64,000 bases of DNA from Kalymmatonema hyalinum WJT4-NPBG1 (GCA_019359075.1 JAHHIB010000005.1:1-64000); one strand, 5' to 3'; positions 37,864 through 46,677 are shown, counted from the stretch's first letter. Made by a program: numbers and translations. Notes: a model not told the origin generated them from the sequence alone.

Positions 37864-37918
37864 TCCTATCGTAAGAAATATGAGGCGCGTCTCATCGTTT
37901 TTGGATTGGAGAAAACAA

Positions 37919-38800
37919 ATGACAAGAGACAAAAATCGTGTCGCTCCTAAAGTTTGGTTAATTACAGGATGCTCAACAGGATTCGGACGTGCCCTAGCAG
38001 AAGCTGTGTTGAAGAAGGGCGACGAAGTGCTTGCTACTGCTCGCGAACCAGAGCAACTTCGCCCTTTGATTGAGGACTATCCAAAGATTGCAAAGGCTGT
38101 ACGTCTGGATGTAACATCATCCCAAGACATACAAGCAGCCGTTGATACAGCAATCGCCACATTTGGTCGAATTGATGTGCTAGTCAACAATGCTGGCTAT
38201 GGACTAATTGGAGCACTCGAAGAAGTCAGTGATGTTGATATTCGCCAACAGTTTGAAACAAACTTCTTTGGGCCACTCCGTCTAATGCGAGCTGTCTTGC
38301 CTTTGATGCGTCAGCAAGGCAGCGGTCACGTTGTGAATATGTCATCTACGGCAGGATTAGTGGGGTTTGGCGGAAGCAGCATCTACTGTGGCACTAAATT
38401 TGCCCTTGAAGGCACGTCTGAAGCCCTGGCTAAGGAGGTTGAATCTTTTGGAGTTAAAGTCACTTTAATTGAACCTGGGGCATTTCGCACAGACTTCAAC
38501 GGACGCTCTCTAAGAGCAGCCGAACAATCCATTGATGCCTATGTTCCGGTGAGCGGGGCTTCATTGCAGTGGTTCAAAGATATGGATGGTAAGCAACCTG
38601 GCAATCCAGCCGCATCGGCGCAAGCCATCATTCAAGCTGTGGAAAGTCTTCGTCCACCGATGCGACTGGCATTAGGCACGGATGCCATGAGCCTGATTCA
38701 TGAAAAACTGGAATGGGTCAAAACGGATTTGGATGCTTGGCAGCAGGTGACTGTAAGTACGGATTATACAGATAGGAACAGTGAGGTAATAGTTGGGTAG
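37919..38800 (+). CDS. short-chain dehydrogenase/reductase
   Basis: The protein has the SDR cofactor motif TGCSTGFGRA, NNAGYG, the catalytic Ser in MSSTAGLVGFGGSSIYCGTK with the YxxxK pair, and EPGAFRTDF after the active site. The start at 37919 (MTRDKNRVAPKVWLITG) has GGAG upstream at a good distance; the frame opens earlier at 37880. It is likely an NADP(H)-dependent oxidoreductase. It is divergent from the LysR gene, which probably controls it. Confidence 0.88.
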   Translation: MTRDKNRVAPKVWLITGCSTGFGRALAEAVLKKGDEVLATAREPEQLRPLIEDYPKIAKAVRLDVTSSQDIQAAVDTAIATFGRIDVLVNNAGYGLIGALEEVSDVDIRQQFETNFFGPLRLMRAVLPLMRQQGSGHVVNMSSTAGLVGFGGSSIYCGTKFALEGTSEALAKEVESFGVKVTLIEPGAFRTDFNGRSLRAAEQSIDAYVPVSGASLQWFKDMDGKQPGNPAASAQAIIQAVESLRPPMRLALGTDAMSLIHEKLEWVKTDLDAWQQVTVSTDYTDRNSEVIVG

Positions 38801-38873
38801 CTAAGCTCTGAGCTAGCCATTAGACGATGCATATGCCCACTAAAAAGCAGAATTTAAGTCAGGAGAAAGTTCA

Positions 38874-39731
38874 GTGATTCGACTCGACGATCAAGTAGCT
38901 ATTATTACTGGAAGCGGGCGAGGTTTGGGGGCAGCCTATGCCAGCCTGCTGGCGGAAAGAGGAGCGCGTGTCGTTGTGCATGACGCAGGCGTCAACAAAG
39001 ATGGAACCGGATTCGATCCGAACGTGGCGGCTGATACCGCAAGGAAAATTCAAGAAGCAGGTGGGATTGCGTTCCCGATCGACGTAATCCTCCATAGTAG
39101 AGATAACTGCCAAAGTCTAGTGGAAACTACGCTCTTGAAGTTTGGTCGCCTCGACATCTTGATCCACAATGCGGGATGGGTTGCCTATCAGTCAGTGCAA
39201 GAACTGACACCTGATTTTCTACAGCGCGCCATCAGCATTAATTTAGAGGCACCAACATGGCTGGCTCAAGCTGCCTTTCCGATTATGAAGCGACAAAACT
39301 ACGGACGGATTGTGCTTACGACTTCGGATAGAGCTATTTATAAGCAATATGCACTCAGTGGTCTCGCCCCTTATGCTATGGGAAAAATGGCACAGATAGG
39401 TCTGATGAATGTGCTCGCGGTTGAAGGCAAAGAGCATGGAATTCTCGTTAATGCGATTTCGCCGGTAGCCAAAACGCGTATGTGGAACGTACAAGATGAG
39501 CCAGAGGATTTGCGACCAGATCAAATAGCCCCCGGAGTATTATATCTTGCTTCTCCAGAATGCCAAGAATCTGGATTTATATTAAGGGCAAGCAATGGTC
39601 AATTCACAGCCGTGCGCTGGATCGAACGAGACAATGTGGACTATCCGTTAAACCTTGCCGCTGTTGAGGTTTCTACTGCGGAGGATTTGGCTACTCAATG
39701 GCAGGAGATTGCTGCGGATGTTGCGTTTTAA
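38874..39731 (+). CDS. short-chain dehydrogenase/reductase, second copy type
   Basis: The 285-residue protein has the classical SDR motifs TGSGRGLGAAY, NAGW in place of NNAG, a catalytic region TSDRAIYKQYALSGLAPYAM with Tyr and GK, and PVAKTRM. It resembles the dehydrogenase module of MFE-type 3-hydroxyacyl-CoA dehydrogenases (GARVVVHDAGVNKDG). A GTG start is preceded by AGGAGA. It lies 73 bp after the first dehydrogenase, probably as one operon, but the two are not close paralogues. Confidence 0.87.
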   Translation: MIRLDDQVAIITGSGRGLGAAYASLLAERGARVVVHDAGVNKDGTGFDPNVAADTARKIQEAGGIAFPIDVILHSRDNCQSLVETTLLKFGRLDILIHNAGWVAYQSVQELTPDFLQRAISINLEAPTWLAQAAFPIMKRQNYGRIVLTTSDRAIYKQYALSGLAPYAMGKMAQIGLMNVLAVEGKEHGILVNAISPVAKTRMWNVQDEPEDLRPDQIAPGVLYLASPECQESGFILRASNGQFTAVRWIERDNVDYPLNLAAVEVSTAEDLATQWQEIAADVAF

Positions 39732-39836
39732 GGACTGGGCTAGTACTTCGAGATGGTCTTTCGGGAAACAATTGAGGTTATTGGTGGGGGCATAGTTGAA
39801 AAAAGGATATGGGTAGGGGGCGATCGCCTCTCTCCC

Positions 39837-39912
39837 CAATCCAGGGCAAACGCACCAAAATTGACAAAAACCTACAAAATGTTGCTGTCAAATTGCTTTG
39901 AAAGATTTTCAA
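39837..39912. repeat. inner 76-bp inverted repeat, right copy
   Basis: Reverse complement of 36805-36880 with one mismatch. It begins 105 bp after the end of the second dehydrogenase. Between this repeat and the outer one (40202) lie about 290 bp of AT-rich DNA including an ORF remnant. Confidence 0.85.
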
Positions 39913-40077
39913 AAAATTACACAATAATATTTTATTAGTACAATTTATCTGAGTTCTAGCTCTTAATAATTAAAATTAATAATGAAAAATAATAATAAAT
40001 GCTTTTGCATCAAAAAACGGGGTTTAATAACTGTTAAACCTAAGCTAAGATATGAAAAATAAGATGATCTTTGCTCT

Positions 40078-40197
40078 TTATACAGTGAAGATTCCAGCTA
40101 AAATCTTTTCTAGATAATCATTGTTCCACCCAGCTTTATTGCGTTTACGTTTGATTCCTTTTTTAAGTGTTTTTTCTTGATTTAAAAGATTCAGAGA
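40078..40197 (-). pseudogene. unidentified ORF remnant, perhaps a transposase C-terminus
   Basis: Minus-strand frame bounded by stops encodes ISLNLLNQEKTLKKGIKRKR then NKAGWNNDYLEKILAGIFTV. The basic, compact composition looks like the C-terminus of a DNA-binding or transposase protein, but I do not recognise the family. It lies between the inner and outer right repeats. Confidence 0.3.
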
Positions 40198-40201
40198 AAT
40201 T

Positions 40202-40224
40202 TAATTCAATAACCTTTTGTCAAT
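40202..40224. repeat. outer inverted repeat, right copy
   Basis: TAATTCAATAACCTTTTGTC and the next three bases are the exact reverse complement of 36712-36734. The tnpB fragment begins at or immediately inside this repeat, so the repeat marks a rearrangement boundary. Confidence 0.8.
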
Positions 40225-40572
40225 TTCCAGAAAGTAGATAGCCGGAAAACAAGTCAAATTTGCCCAAACTGCGGAACCGAAACGGGGAAAAAAGAACTTT
40301 CAAAACGTACTCATACCTGTTCAAATTGCGGCTATACAACAGATAGAGACATTGCAGCCGCTCAAGTAGTGCGAGAGCGCGGACTTGCAGCCGTAGGGCA
40401 TACGGTCAAGATGCTTGCAGAGGGTAAATTCATTGGAATCCCTGTGAAGCAAGAATCTCCCGGCGCGTCTTTCCGTGGGGAGTGTCAAACCTTGCTGGCA
40501 CTGGTTGCGTTGCACATGGTTGAGCAGCGTTACTTTCTCCGTAGAACCTGGAAACGAATTTTTAAAGCGTAA
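40222..40572 (+). pseudogene. IS200/IS605-type TnpB, C-terminal fragment
   Basis: The plus strand encodes FQKVDSRKTSQICPNCGTET, then THTCSNCGYTTDRDIAAAQV and GLAAVGHTVKML: the TnpB zinc finger (two CxxC pairs) and the last RuvC aspartate motif (DRDIAAAQ). The first two RuvC motifs are absent because only about 116 residues remain. It is inactive. Confidence 0.85.
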
Positions 40573-40584
40573 CAATTACAAAAC

Positions 40585-40638
40585 AAATTACAAAATTGTA
40601 ATTTAAGCACAGGGCAATTTGTCATCTTGGGCTGGCGT
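40585..40638 (+). promoter_or_regulatory. cop-box-like operator and promoter, copy 3
   Basis: AAATTACAAAATTGTAATTT (40585-40604) differs from copies 1 and 2 at one base and keeps the perfect dyad. The conserved TTGTCATCTTG follows at the same 23-bp spacing. The next start codon, of the macA-like remnant, is at 40752. Confidence 0.7.
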
Positions 40639-40751
40639 AATTGAAACTATTGACTCTTTCGACTCTCACCAGAAGTTTGAGCAAAGGTTTGTAGAAGCAA
40701 GGGCATTGCAACGACTCAATTGTTGTTTACAACCCAGGTGCAAAGAAACGT

Positions 40752-41162
40752 ATGACACTTGATTCTCCCCAACCCACTACATTCAAGCCTTTTCCTGAAG
40801 GCTTAAGGAAACACAAACTAACCAAGTGGCTAATATCATCGGTTGCCTTGATCGCCCAACATCCGGACATTATGTTCTAGAAGGCAGAAACTTAACTACG
40901 CTAAACAATGACGATTTAGCATATATTCGTAATCGGCGCATCGGTTTTGTGTTTCAGCAGTTCAATTTGCTGGCTCGCTCCACGGCTTTAGAAAACGTAA
41001 TGCTGCCAATGGTCTATGCAGGTGTTCCCAAATCACAGTCAAGGCATCACGATCGTCATCGTGACGCACGAACCGGATGTCGCCGAGCAAACTCACCGCA
41101 TCATTCATGTCAAAGATGGTTTAAGTAGTCCAGCAGCAAGCCACGCGAACAGTTTTGCCTAA
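40752..41162 (+). pseudogene. macA-macB efflux operon remnant with two deletions
   Basis: An adaptor N-terminus (MTLDSPQPTTFKPFPEGLRK, HKLTKW) runs directly into a MacB-type ATPase (NIIGCLDRPTSGHYVLEGRN, RRIGFVFQQFNLLARSTALE) after its Walker A motif, near 40826. A second junction near 41040 jumps from GVPKSQ to GITIVIVTHEPDVAEQTHRI, removing the ABC signature and Walker B. Nothing of the permease is recognisable. It sits under the third cop-box promoter, so the lost pump was probably a target of the nearby two-component system. Confidence 0.75.
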
Positions 41163-41246
41163 CAAATTACTGCACCGGAACGCGAAAACCGTCCATTTTG
41201 CCAGTGAAGCTGCACACTTTGTATCGTGTCGCTCCCACAATCAATA

Positions 41247-41870
41247 TCATTCAGCTGACTTGAGAATCAGGTGTATCAAAGCATCAATCAGGCGATCGCT
41301 CTCCATCGGAATAATTTCCTTACCGTTCATCATCTCCTGAGTCATGACAAAATGAACCAATGACCCAAGAAGAATTCGTGCCGTTGCCTCTGGATCAGGT
41401 ATGTTGAGTTCAGGGTGACAAGCTAGGTACTGACTAAGAGTCTCAATCGCCGGTTTCATCAAGCATACGATACACAACTGGGCTAACTCAGGAAAACGAC
41501 CAGACTCGCCAATCACGACTCGCTTAAACGCACGAAACTCTTCATCTTTAAGCATTTCATTCAATGCTTTTGTTACCAATCGGCGCAGGACTATTTTCGG
41601 GTCTCCTTCAAGGTGCTCTGCACCAAAGATAGAATGAAATCGCTCTTGAGCCAGTTTCTCTACCAGAGCCTTAAAGAGTCCTTGTTTATCTTGAAAGTGG
41701 CTGTAAACTGTGGCTTTAGAAACCCCTGCACACGTCGCTACCTTGTCCATACTCGTACCAGCGTAGCCATGCAGGAGAAATTCATGCATCGCCCCTTGCA
41801 GGATTTGTCCAACCTTATCTAATGAACTGTTGCGCTCAACTTCAGTTTCAGTAACTCTTTCACGTACCAT
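41247..41870 (-). CDS. TetR/AcrR-family regulator
   Basis: The 207-residue protein has a TetR N-terminal HTH (residues about 20-65: GAMHEFLLHGYAGTSMDKVA, ATVYSHFQDKQGLFKALVEK) and a C-terminal ligand domain similar to the AcrR/TetR_C_7 type. It is divergent from the DevBCA-like exporter genes, with paired CTAAAC/GTTTAG dyads in the spacer, so it probably represses the exporter. Confidence 0.88.
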   Translation of the reverse strand: MVRERVTETEVERNSSLDKVGQILQGAMHEFLLHGYAGTSMDKVATCAGVSKATVYSHFQDKQGLFKALVEKLAQERFHSIFGAEHLEGDPKIVLRRLVTKALNEMLKDEEFRAFKRVVIGESGRFPELAQLCIVCLMKPAIETLSQYLACHPELNIPDPEATARILLGSLVHFVMTQEMMNGKEIIPMESDRLIDALIHLILKSAE

Positions 41871-42343
41871 TTTTTAAATATACTGTCGTATAAACAATCT
41901 TATCGATAAGTTCCTTGATTTTTGGCAATTCCATAACATTAAATGCACCTTATATAAATATATCTTTAGACATATAAAATAAACTATCAATGATCACTTA
42001 AGGGGAATTCACAATATGTTCTAGGGCTTCTGCACACTTTGCGTGCAACTGTTGTACAGGAAGCACAAATTTATAAATTCAAACAGGACAATCTCACTAT
42101 AAGTTCGAGACTTGCATAATCTTTTTGAGTTTCATTCTTTTTTTTATTTTGAATACTATTAAGCTGAAACATTTGCCTAAGATGTTACTAAAGGTGTATG
42201 GTTTCACCACCCTCCTTCAGATAACGTATGTGGCTAGGGTGTATCCAACACAAGCAGTTTCCAAGTGATGACAACCTGGGAAAGCACGAGCAGGATCATT
42301 GTTGTGCCCGGGTATATGCAAATAAAAACTGCTAGGAACACAA

Positions 42344-42409
42344 CTAAACTATTGAGTTTAGTTTAGATATATTATAAGACTAATATTAGTATAATACTAA
42401 ACGGTTTAG
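42344..42409. promoter_or_regulatory. paired CTAAAC/GTTTAG dyads upstream of the exporter
   Basis: CTAAAC-N6-GTTTAG (42344-42361) and CTAAAC-N-GTTTAG (42397-42409) share half-sites and lie 25-90 bp before the devB-like start. The TA-rich stretch between them resembles a promoter. They are candidate operators for the divergent TetR protein. No other feature was found in 41871-42433. Confidence 0.4.
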
Positions 42410-42433
42410 TTTTACACCCAATGGTAGCAGATT

Positions 42434-43744
42434 ATGCTTGAAAACTCCAATTTCGAGGGTCCATCTCCTCTCAAACCCATTTTCCGTCCACCTGTTCTGA
42501 TGGCTGTACTAGCAACGATAACAGCAGGAGGAGTCGGTGCTTACACGGTACAAAAAACCCGAAATGCCAACGTTGAGGCAGCAAAGAAGCAGGCAATTCC
42601 AGTAGTACAAGTAAAAACAGTGACAGCACTGGGACGCTTGGAACCAAAGGGAGAAATCATTCAACTTTCTGCACCAGCATCGGCAGAAGGGAGTCGAGTT
42701 GAAAAATTGCTGGTCAGGGAAGGGAGTAAGATTAACGAAGGACAGATAATTGCGATTTTGGACAGTCGCGATCGCTTGACCGCAGCATTGGCAGAAGCAC
42801 AGGAGCAAGTACGAGTCGCCCAGGCAAATTTGGCGCAGGTCAAAGCGGGTGCCAAACAGGGAGAAATAGAAGCGCAAAAAGCAGCGATTGCCCGCATCCA
42901 AGCAGAACAAGACACGGAAATTCCGGCGCAAAAAGCAGCGATTGCTCGCTTAGAGGCAGAAAGAGATACGGAAATCGAGGCACAAAAAGCAACGATTGCT
43001 CAAGCGCAGGCACAGCTAAACAATGCCCTAGCAGAATACCGACGCTATCAAGCACTTTATCAACAAGGAGCGATTTCTGCCTCGTTCCAGGATACCAAGC
43101 GCTTGACTCTCACGACAGCCCAGCAACAAATAGCACAAGCAACAGCCAACCTTAAACGCATCCAAACATCGCGAGAACAACAAATAGCAGAAGCACGAGC
43201 CAACCTCAAACGCATCGAAACATCCCGAGAACAACAACTACTAGAAGGCAGAGCGACCTTAAATAAAATTGCGGAAGTCCGTTCTGTGGATGTAGAAGCA
43301 GCCCAAGCAGAAGTCAATCGTGCTAAAGCAGCCGTAAAAAGAGCAGAGGCAAATCTCAGACTTGCTTTTGTGCGATCGCCCGAACAAGGTCAAGTCCTCA
43401 AAATTAATACCCGTCCTGGAGAATTGGTGTCCACAACTGACGGTATTGCAGAGATTGGGCAAACCAGTCAGATGTATGCAGTTGCAGAAGTTTACCAAAC
43501 TGATATTAACAAAGTGCGTTTAGGGCAACGAGTGCGCTTACAGAGTGAGTCCCTAGGTGATCAATTGGTGGGAACTGTGGATCGTTTGGGGATGCAAGTG
43601 CAACGGCAGAATGTTATTAACAGCGACCCCACAAGCAATATTGATTCCAGAGTCGTGGAAGTCCATGTACGACTTGATGAGCCATCTAGCGAGAAATCTG
43701 CGAGATTCTCCAATTTGCAAGTAAGGGCGGTAATTGAACTGTGA
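42434..43744 (+). CDS. devB: DevB-like membrane fusion protein of an ABC exporter
   Basis: The 436-residue protein has one N-terminal membrane segment, a lipoyl-like half-domain (GSRVEKLLVREGSKINEGQI), a long coiled coil (about residues 115-300) with repeated EAQKAAIARIQAEQDTEIPA-type units, the second lipoyl half (GQVLKINTRPGELVSTTDGI) and a beta-barrel domain. This fits DevB-type adaptors that link an inner-membrane DevCA pump to TolC. The coiled coil contains internal repeats that may have expanded. It overlaps devC by 4 bp. Confidence 0.85.
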   Translation: MLENSNFEGPSPLKPIFRPPVLMAVLATITAGGVGAYTVQKTRNANVEAAKKQAIPVVQVKTVTALGRLEPKGEIIQLSAPASAEGSRVEKLLVREGSKINEGQIIAILDSRDRLTAALAEAQEQVRVAQANLAQVKAGAKQGEIEAQKAAIARIQAEQDTEIPAQKAAIARLEAERDTEIEAQKATIAQAQAQLNNALAEYRRYQALYQQGAISASFQDTKRLTLTTAQQQIAQATANLKRIQTSREQQIAEARANLKRIETSREQQLLEGRATLNKIAEVRSVDVEAAQAEVNRAKAAVKRAEANLRLAFVRSPEQGQVLKINTRPGELVSTTDGIAEIGQTSQMYAVAEVYQTDINKVRLGQRVRLQSESLGDQLVGTVDRLGMQVQRQNVINSDPTSNIDSRVVEVHVRLDEPSSEKSARFSNLQVRAVIEL

Positions 43745-44934
43745 TTGGACTTATCTTCCAGCAAATTCAGCAACTACGGCGGCGAACGCCATTAGGATGG
43801 CTGCAACTGAGTCACCAAAAAAGCCGTTTTTTGGTAGCATTATCAGGCATTGCCTTTGCCGATGTTCTCATGTTCATGCAGCTGGGATTTCAGACTGCCC
43901 TGTTTGACAGCAATACTAGACTCCATCACAGCATGGAGGCAGACATTTTTCTCGTCAGTCCCCAAGCACGTAACCTGGCATATTTGTCTACATTTACTCG
44001 GCGGCGACTATTGCAGGCAATGGATATACCAGGGGTCAACTCAGCAGAGGGAATGTATCTTGGCTTTATCGATTGGAAGAATCCTCAAACGCGCAAAGAG
44101 ACTGGCATACTCGTTATAGGGATCAATCCGGATAAACCAGCGTTTGATTTACCAGAGGTGAACAGCCAATTAAACGCTATCAAGATGCCAGATACCATGT
44201 TATTTGACAGTGGTTCTAGAGGAGAGTATGACAAGATATTTGCCCAAATTGAGCAGGGGAAACCTGCCACCACTGAAATAGGACGGCGGACGATTACCAT
44301 TAATAGCTTATTTAAAGTGGGAGCTTCCTTTATAGCTGATGGTACCTTAATAACCAGCGACCAGAACTTTTTGCGAGTATTTCCCAGACAAGAACCTGGG
44401 GCTGTGAATCTGGCTTTGATTCAACTGCAACCAGGCTATGACCCAAAGCAAGTCGCAACTGCCTTAAAATCCCACCTAGGAGATAAAAATGATGTCAAAG
44501 TCTTGACAAAAGAGGAATTTATTGAATTTGAGAAGAACTATTGGCAAACAAACACTGCGATCGGCTTTATTTTTAGCCTAGGTGTAACAATGGGGTTTCT
44601 GGTGGGGGTGATTATCGTATATCAAGTCCTTTCCACCGATGTCAATGCTCACATGAAAGAATACGCCACCTTCAAAGCAATGGGGTATCGCAATGCCTAC
44701 TTGCTAGGAGTGGTGTTTGAAGAAGCAATCATTATGGCGGTGTTAGGCTTTTTACCAGGTGTCACCGTATCCTTTGGGCTGTACGCTATGACGCGGAACG
44801 CCACCAACTTACCAGTGATCATGACCTTGGCAAGAGCAATTCAGGTACAAGTACTGACCATAATCATGTGTATGATTTCTGGCGCAATTGCTACGCGCAA
44901 AGTCCAATCTGCTGACCCCGCCGATATGTTCTAA
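43741..44934 (+). CDS. devC: DevC-like ABC exporter permease
   Basis: The 397-residue protein has one N-terminal helix (LVALSGIAFADVLMFMQLGF), a large periplasmic domain (about 45-260), and three C-terminal helices (FIFSLGVTMGFLVGVIIVYQ and following), the FtsX/MacB-like permease layout. The ADPADMF-like end (SADPADMF) is characteristic of DevC. It starts with GTG inside the devB stop (GTGA). The family exports glycolipids or other lipids; the substrate here is not known. Confidence 0.9.
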   Translation: MIGLIFQQIQQLRRRTPLGWLQLSHQKSRFLVALSGIAFADVLMFMQLGFQTALFDSNTRLHHSMEADIFLVSPQARNLAYLSTFTRRRLLQAMDIPGVNSAEGMYLGFIDWKNPQTRKETGILVIGINPDKPAFDLPEVNSQLNAIKMPDTMLFDSGSRGEYDKIFAQIEQGKPATTEIGRRTITINSLFKVGASFIADGTLITSDQNFLRVFPRQEPGAVNLALIQLQPGYDPKQVATALKSHLGDKNDVKVLTKEEFIEFEKNYWQTNTAIGFIFSLGVTMGFLVGVIIVYQVLSTDVNAHMKEYATFKAMGYRNAYLLGVVFEEAIIMAVLGFLPGVTVSFGLYAMTRNATNLPVIMTLARAIQVQVLTIIMCMISGAIATRKVQSADPADMF

Positions 44935-45162
44935 GTACATGCATTGCATAAGTTCGTAACTTTTTTAAACGCAGAGGAACGCGGAGGAAGGCGTATTCGT
45001 GACGCAGAGTCTCGCCAAATTTAATGCGCTACGAATTAATGAAATGCTGTACTAAGCAACTGGAATTTGGGTAGTGGGTAGTGGTATTGCAACTAACAAC
45101 CAACAACCTGCAACCTGCAGCTACTAACTAACGACTGACAACTAAATTAATCCAAAATTTCT
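44935..45162. repeat. spacer between devC and devA with short repeats
   Basis: It contains ACGCAGAGGAACGCGGAGGA, a common dispersed motif, and a degenerate tandem repeat of CAACCTGCAACCTGCA and AACTAACAAC units (45090-45145). DevA is therefore separated from devBC by 228 bp, longer than usual for this operon. Confidence 0.5.
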
Positions 45163-45855
45163 ATGCAATCTGTCATATCTGTTCAAAATCTCAACCACTA
45201 CTTTGGTAAAGGTCAACTCCGCAAACAAGTGCTATTTGACATCAACTTGGAGATAAACGCCGGTGAAATTATTATTATGACAGGTCCTTCTGGTTCTGGT
45301 AAAACCACACTTCTGACCTTGGTAGGTGGCTTGCGTTCAGCCCAGGAAGGGAGTTTGCGGGTATTAGGACGAGAACTGTGTGGTGCAAATGCAGGACAAC
45401 TCACACTAGCACGACGTAATCACGGCTACATATTCCAAGCACACAACCTGCACGGTAGCTTAACAGCACTGCAAAACGTCAGGATGGGCTTGGAACTGCA
45501 CAAGAGTGTTACTCCACAACAGATGCACAGACGCTCAGCCGAGATGCTAGATTTGGTAGGATTAGGCAATCGTCTCAATTACTACCCAGATGACCTGTCG
45601 GGTGGACAAAAACAACGGGTGGCTATAGCCCGTGCGCTGGTGAGTCAACCCAAAATTGTTCTTGCAGACGAACCCACCGCCGCCCTTGATAGTAAGTCGG
45701 GTCGAGATGTGGTGAACCTGATGCATAACCTAGCGAAAGAGCAAGATTGTACCATTTTGTTGGTGACTCATGACAATCGTATCTTGGATATAGCCGATCG
45801 CATTGTTTATATGGAAGATGGTAAGTTAGCAAAAGCTCCTGTTGCCGTTGGATAG
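45163..45855 (+). CDS. devA: DevA-like ABC exporter ATP-binding protein
   Basis: The 230-residue ATPase has Walker A GPSGSGKT, the Q-loop YIFQAHNLHGSLTALQNV, the signature LSGGQKQRVAIARALV, Walker B KIVLADEPTAALDS and the H-loop LVTHDNRILDIADRI. The MacB/LolD/DevA subgroup is clear. It completes the DevBCA-type exporter, though a spacer with repeats separates it from devC. Confidence 0.92.
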   Translation: MQSVISVQNLNHYFGKGQLRKQVLFDINLEINAGEIIIMTGPSGSGKTTLLTLVGGLRSAQEGSLRVLGRELCGANAGQLTLARRNHGYIFQAHNLHGSLTALQNVRMGLELHKSVTPQQMHRRSAEMLDLVGLGNRLNYYPDDLSGGQKQRVAIARALVSQPKIVLADEPTAALDSKSGRDVVNLMHNLAKEQDCTILLVTHDNRILDIADRIVYMEDGKLAKAPVAVG

Positions 45856-45885
45856 CAATAGACATTATTGTTCTTTTATCGTAAA

Positions 45886-45970
45886 TTAAAGGGTTTAAGA
45901 CCCCTTCATCTATAGGTAGTCTCAGTTTCAGTCGGGGTTGAAATCCCCGTTTGAAACTGTCTTAAATTTT
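45886..45970. repeat. hairpin repeat downstream of devA
   Basis: AGTTTCAGTCGGGGTT pairs with AATCCCCGTTTGAAACT around 45925-45960. It may terminate devA transcription. It is a dispersed palindrome type in cyanobacteria, not a CRISPR unit, as it occurs singly. A CGCGTAGCGTGCCCGAAGGG motif follows at about 45980. Confidence 0.45.
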
Positions 45971-46088
45971 GAATTTTGTTCGCGTAGCGTGCCCGAAGGG
46001 CATATTTTGAATTTTGAATTGTTAATCTGCCCATTGCCCAAAAGACAGATATCTGCTGTCTAGGTTGGGCAAAGGCGCTGGTGATCAG

Positions 46089-46535
46089 CTACTGATTGCG
46101 TTGTTGACGACGAGCACGCATTTCCTCCCGATATTTTTGCAGTTGTTGTTTTTGCTCTGCAGTCAGGACTCCATCAATCTGAGTTTTCTGTGACTCCATG
46201 ACTTGACGCATTTGGTTTTTCTGCTCATCAGTCAGATTCAAAGCAGCAAACGCACCCCGCTTTCCCTGGCGGTTTTGCATAGCGGTTTTTAACTGTTCTC
46301 GTTGCTGTTCAGTGAGAATTTTCTCCATTTCGGCGCGGGTACTGCTGCGGATTTCTTTGATTTTGGCTTTTTGTTCATCCGTCAGTCCCAAACGTTGCAT
46401 TGCTCCCCCTTTTTCCCGAGATTGTGCAACAACGATCGCTGAAGAGGAGTTTGCCTCTGCTTTGACTGCGAGGGAGGTTGCACTTAAACTGAGGGCGATC
46501 GCCGCACCAATGAGTGATAAGTTTTTGAGTTTCAT
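46089..46535 (-). CDS. Spy/CpxP-like periplasmic protein
   Basis: The 148-residue protein has a signal peptide (MKLKNLSLIGAAIALSLSAT, cleavage near VKAEA) and two LTxxQ-type motifs (LTDEQKAKIKEIR and LTDEQKNQMRQVM) within long amphipathic helices, ending in a basic tail. These are hallmarks of Spy/CpxP envelope-stress chaperones. The family often responds to metals or misfolded envelope proteins; no sensor is directly linked here. Confidence 0.78.
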   Translation of the reverse strand: MKLKNLSLIGAAIALSLSATSLAVKAEANSSSAIVVAQSREKGGAMQRLGLTDEQKAKIKEIRSSTRAEMEKILTEQQREQLKTAMQNRQGKRGAFAALNLTDEQKNQMRQVMESQKTQIDGVLTAEQKQQLQKYREEMRARRQQRNQ

Positions 46536-46677
46536 AAACTACCGCTGGGTTTCTCCTGCTTGATACCACTATCATAAAAATTTAATTTTAAGGGTGACAT
46601 GAGGAGAAAGTCACGAATACACTCATGACTTTAGTCATGGTGTATACAAGTAAATTCATCAGGTAACCTTGAAGTCT

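Noticed and set aside
45920-45962. GTTTCAGTCGGGGTTGAAAT-type palindrome suggestive of a CRISPR repeat
   Set aside because: Only one copy is present, without spacers.
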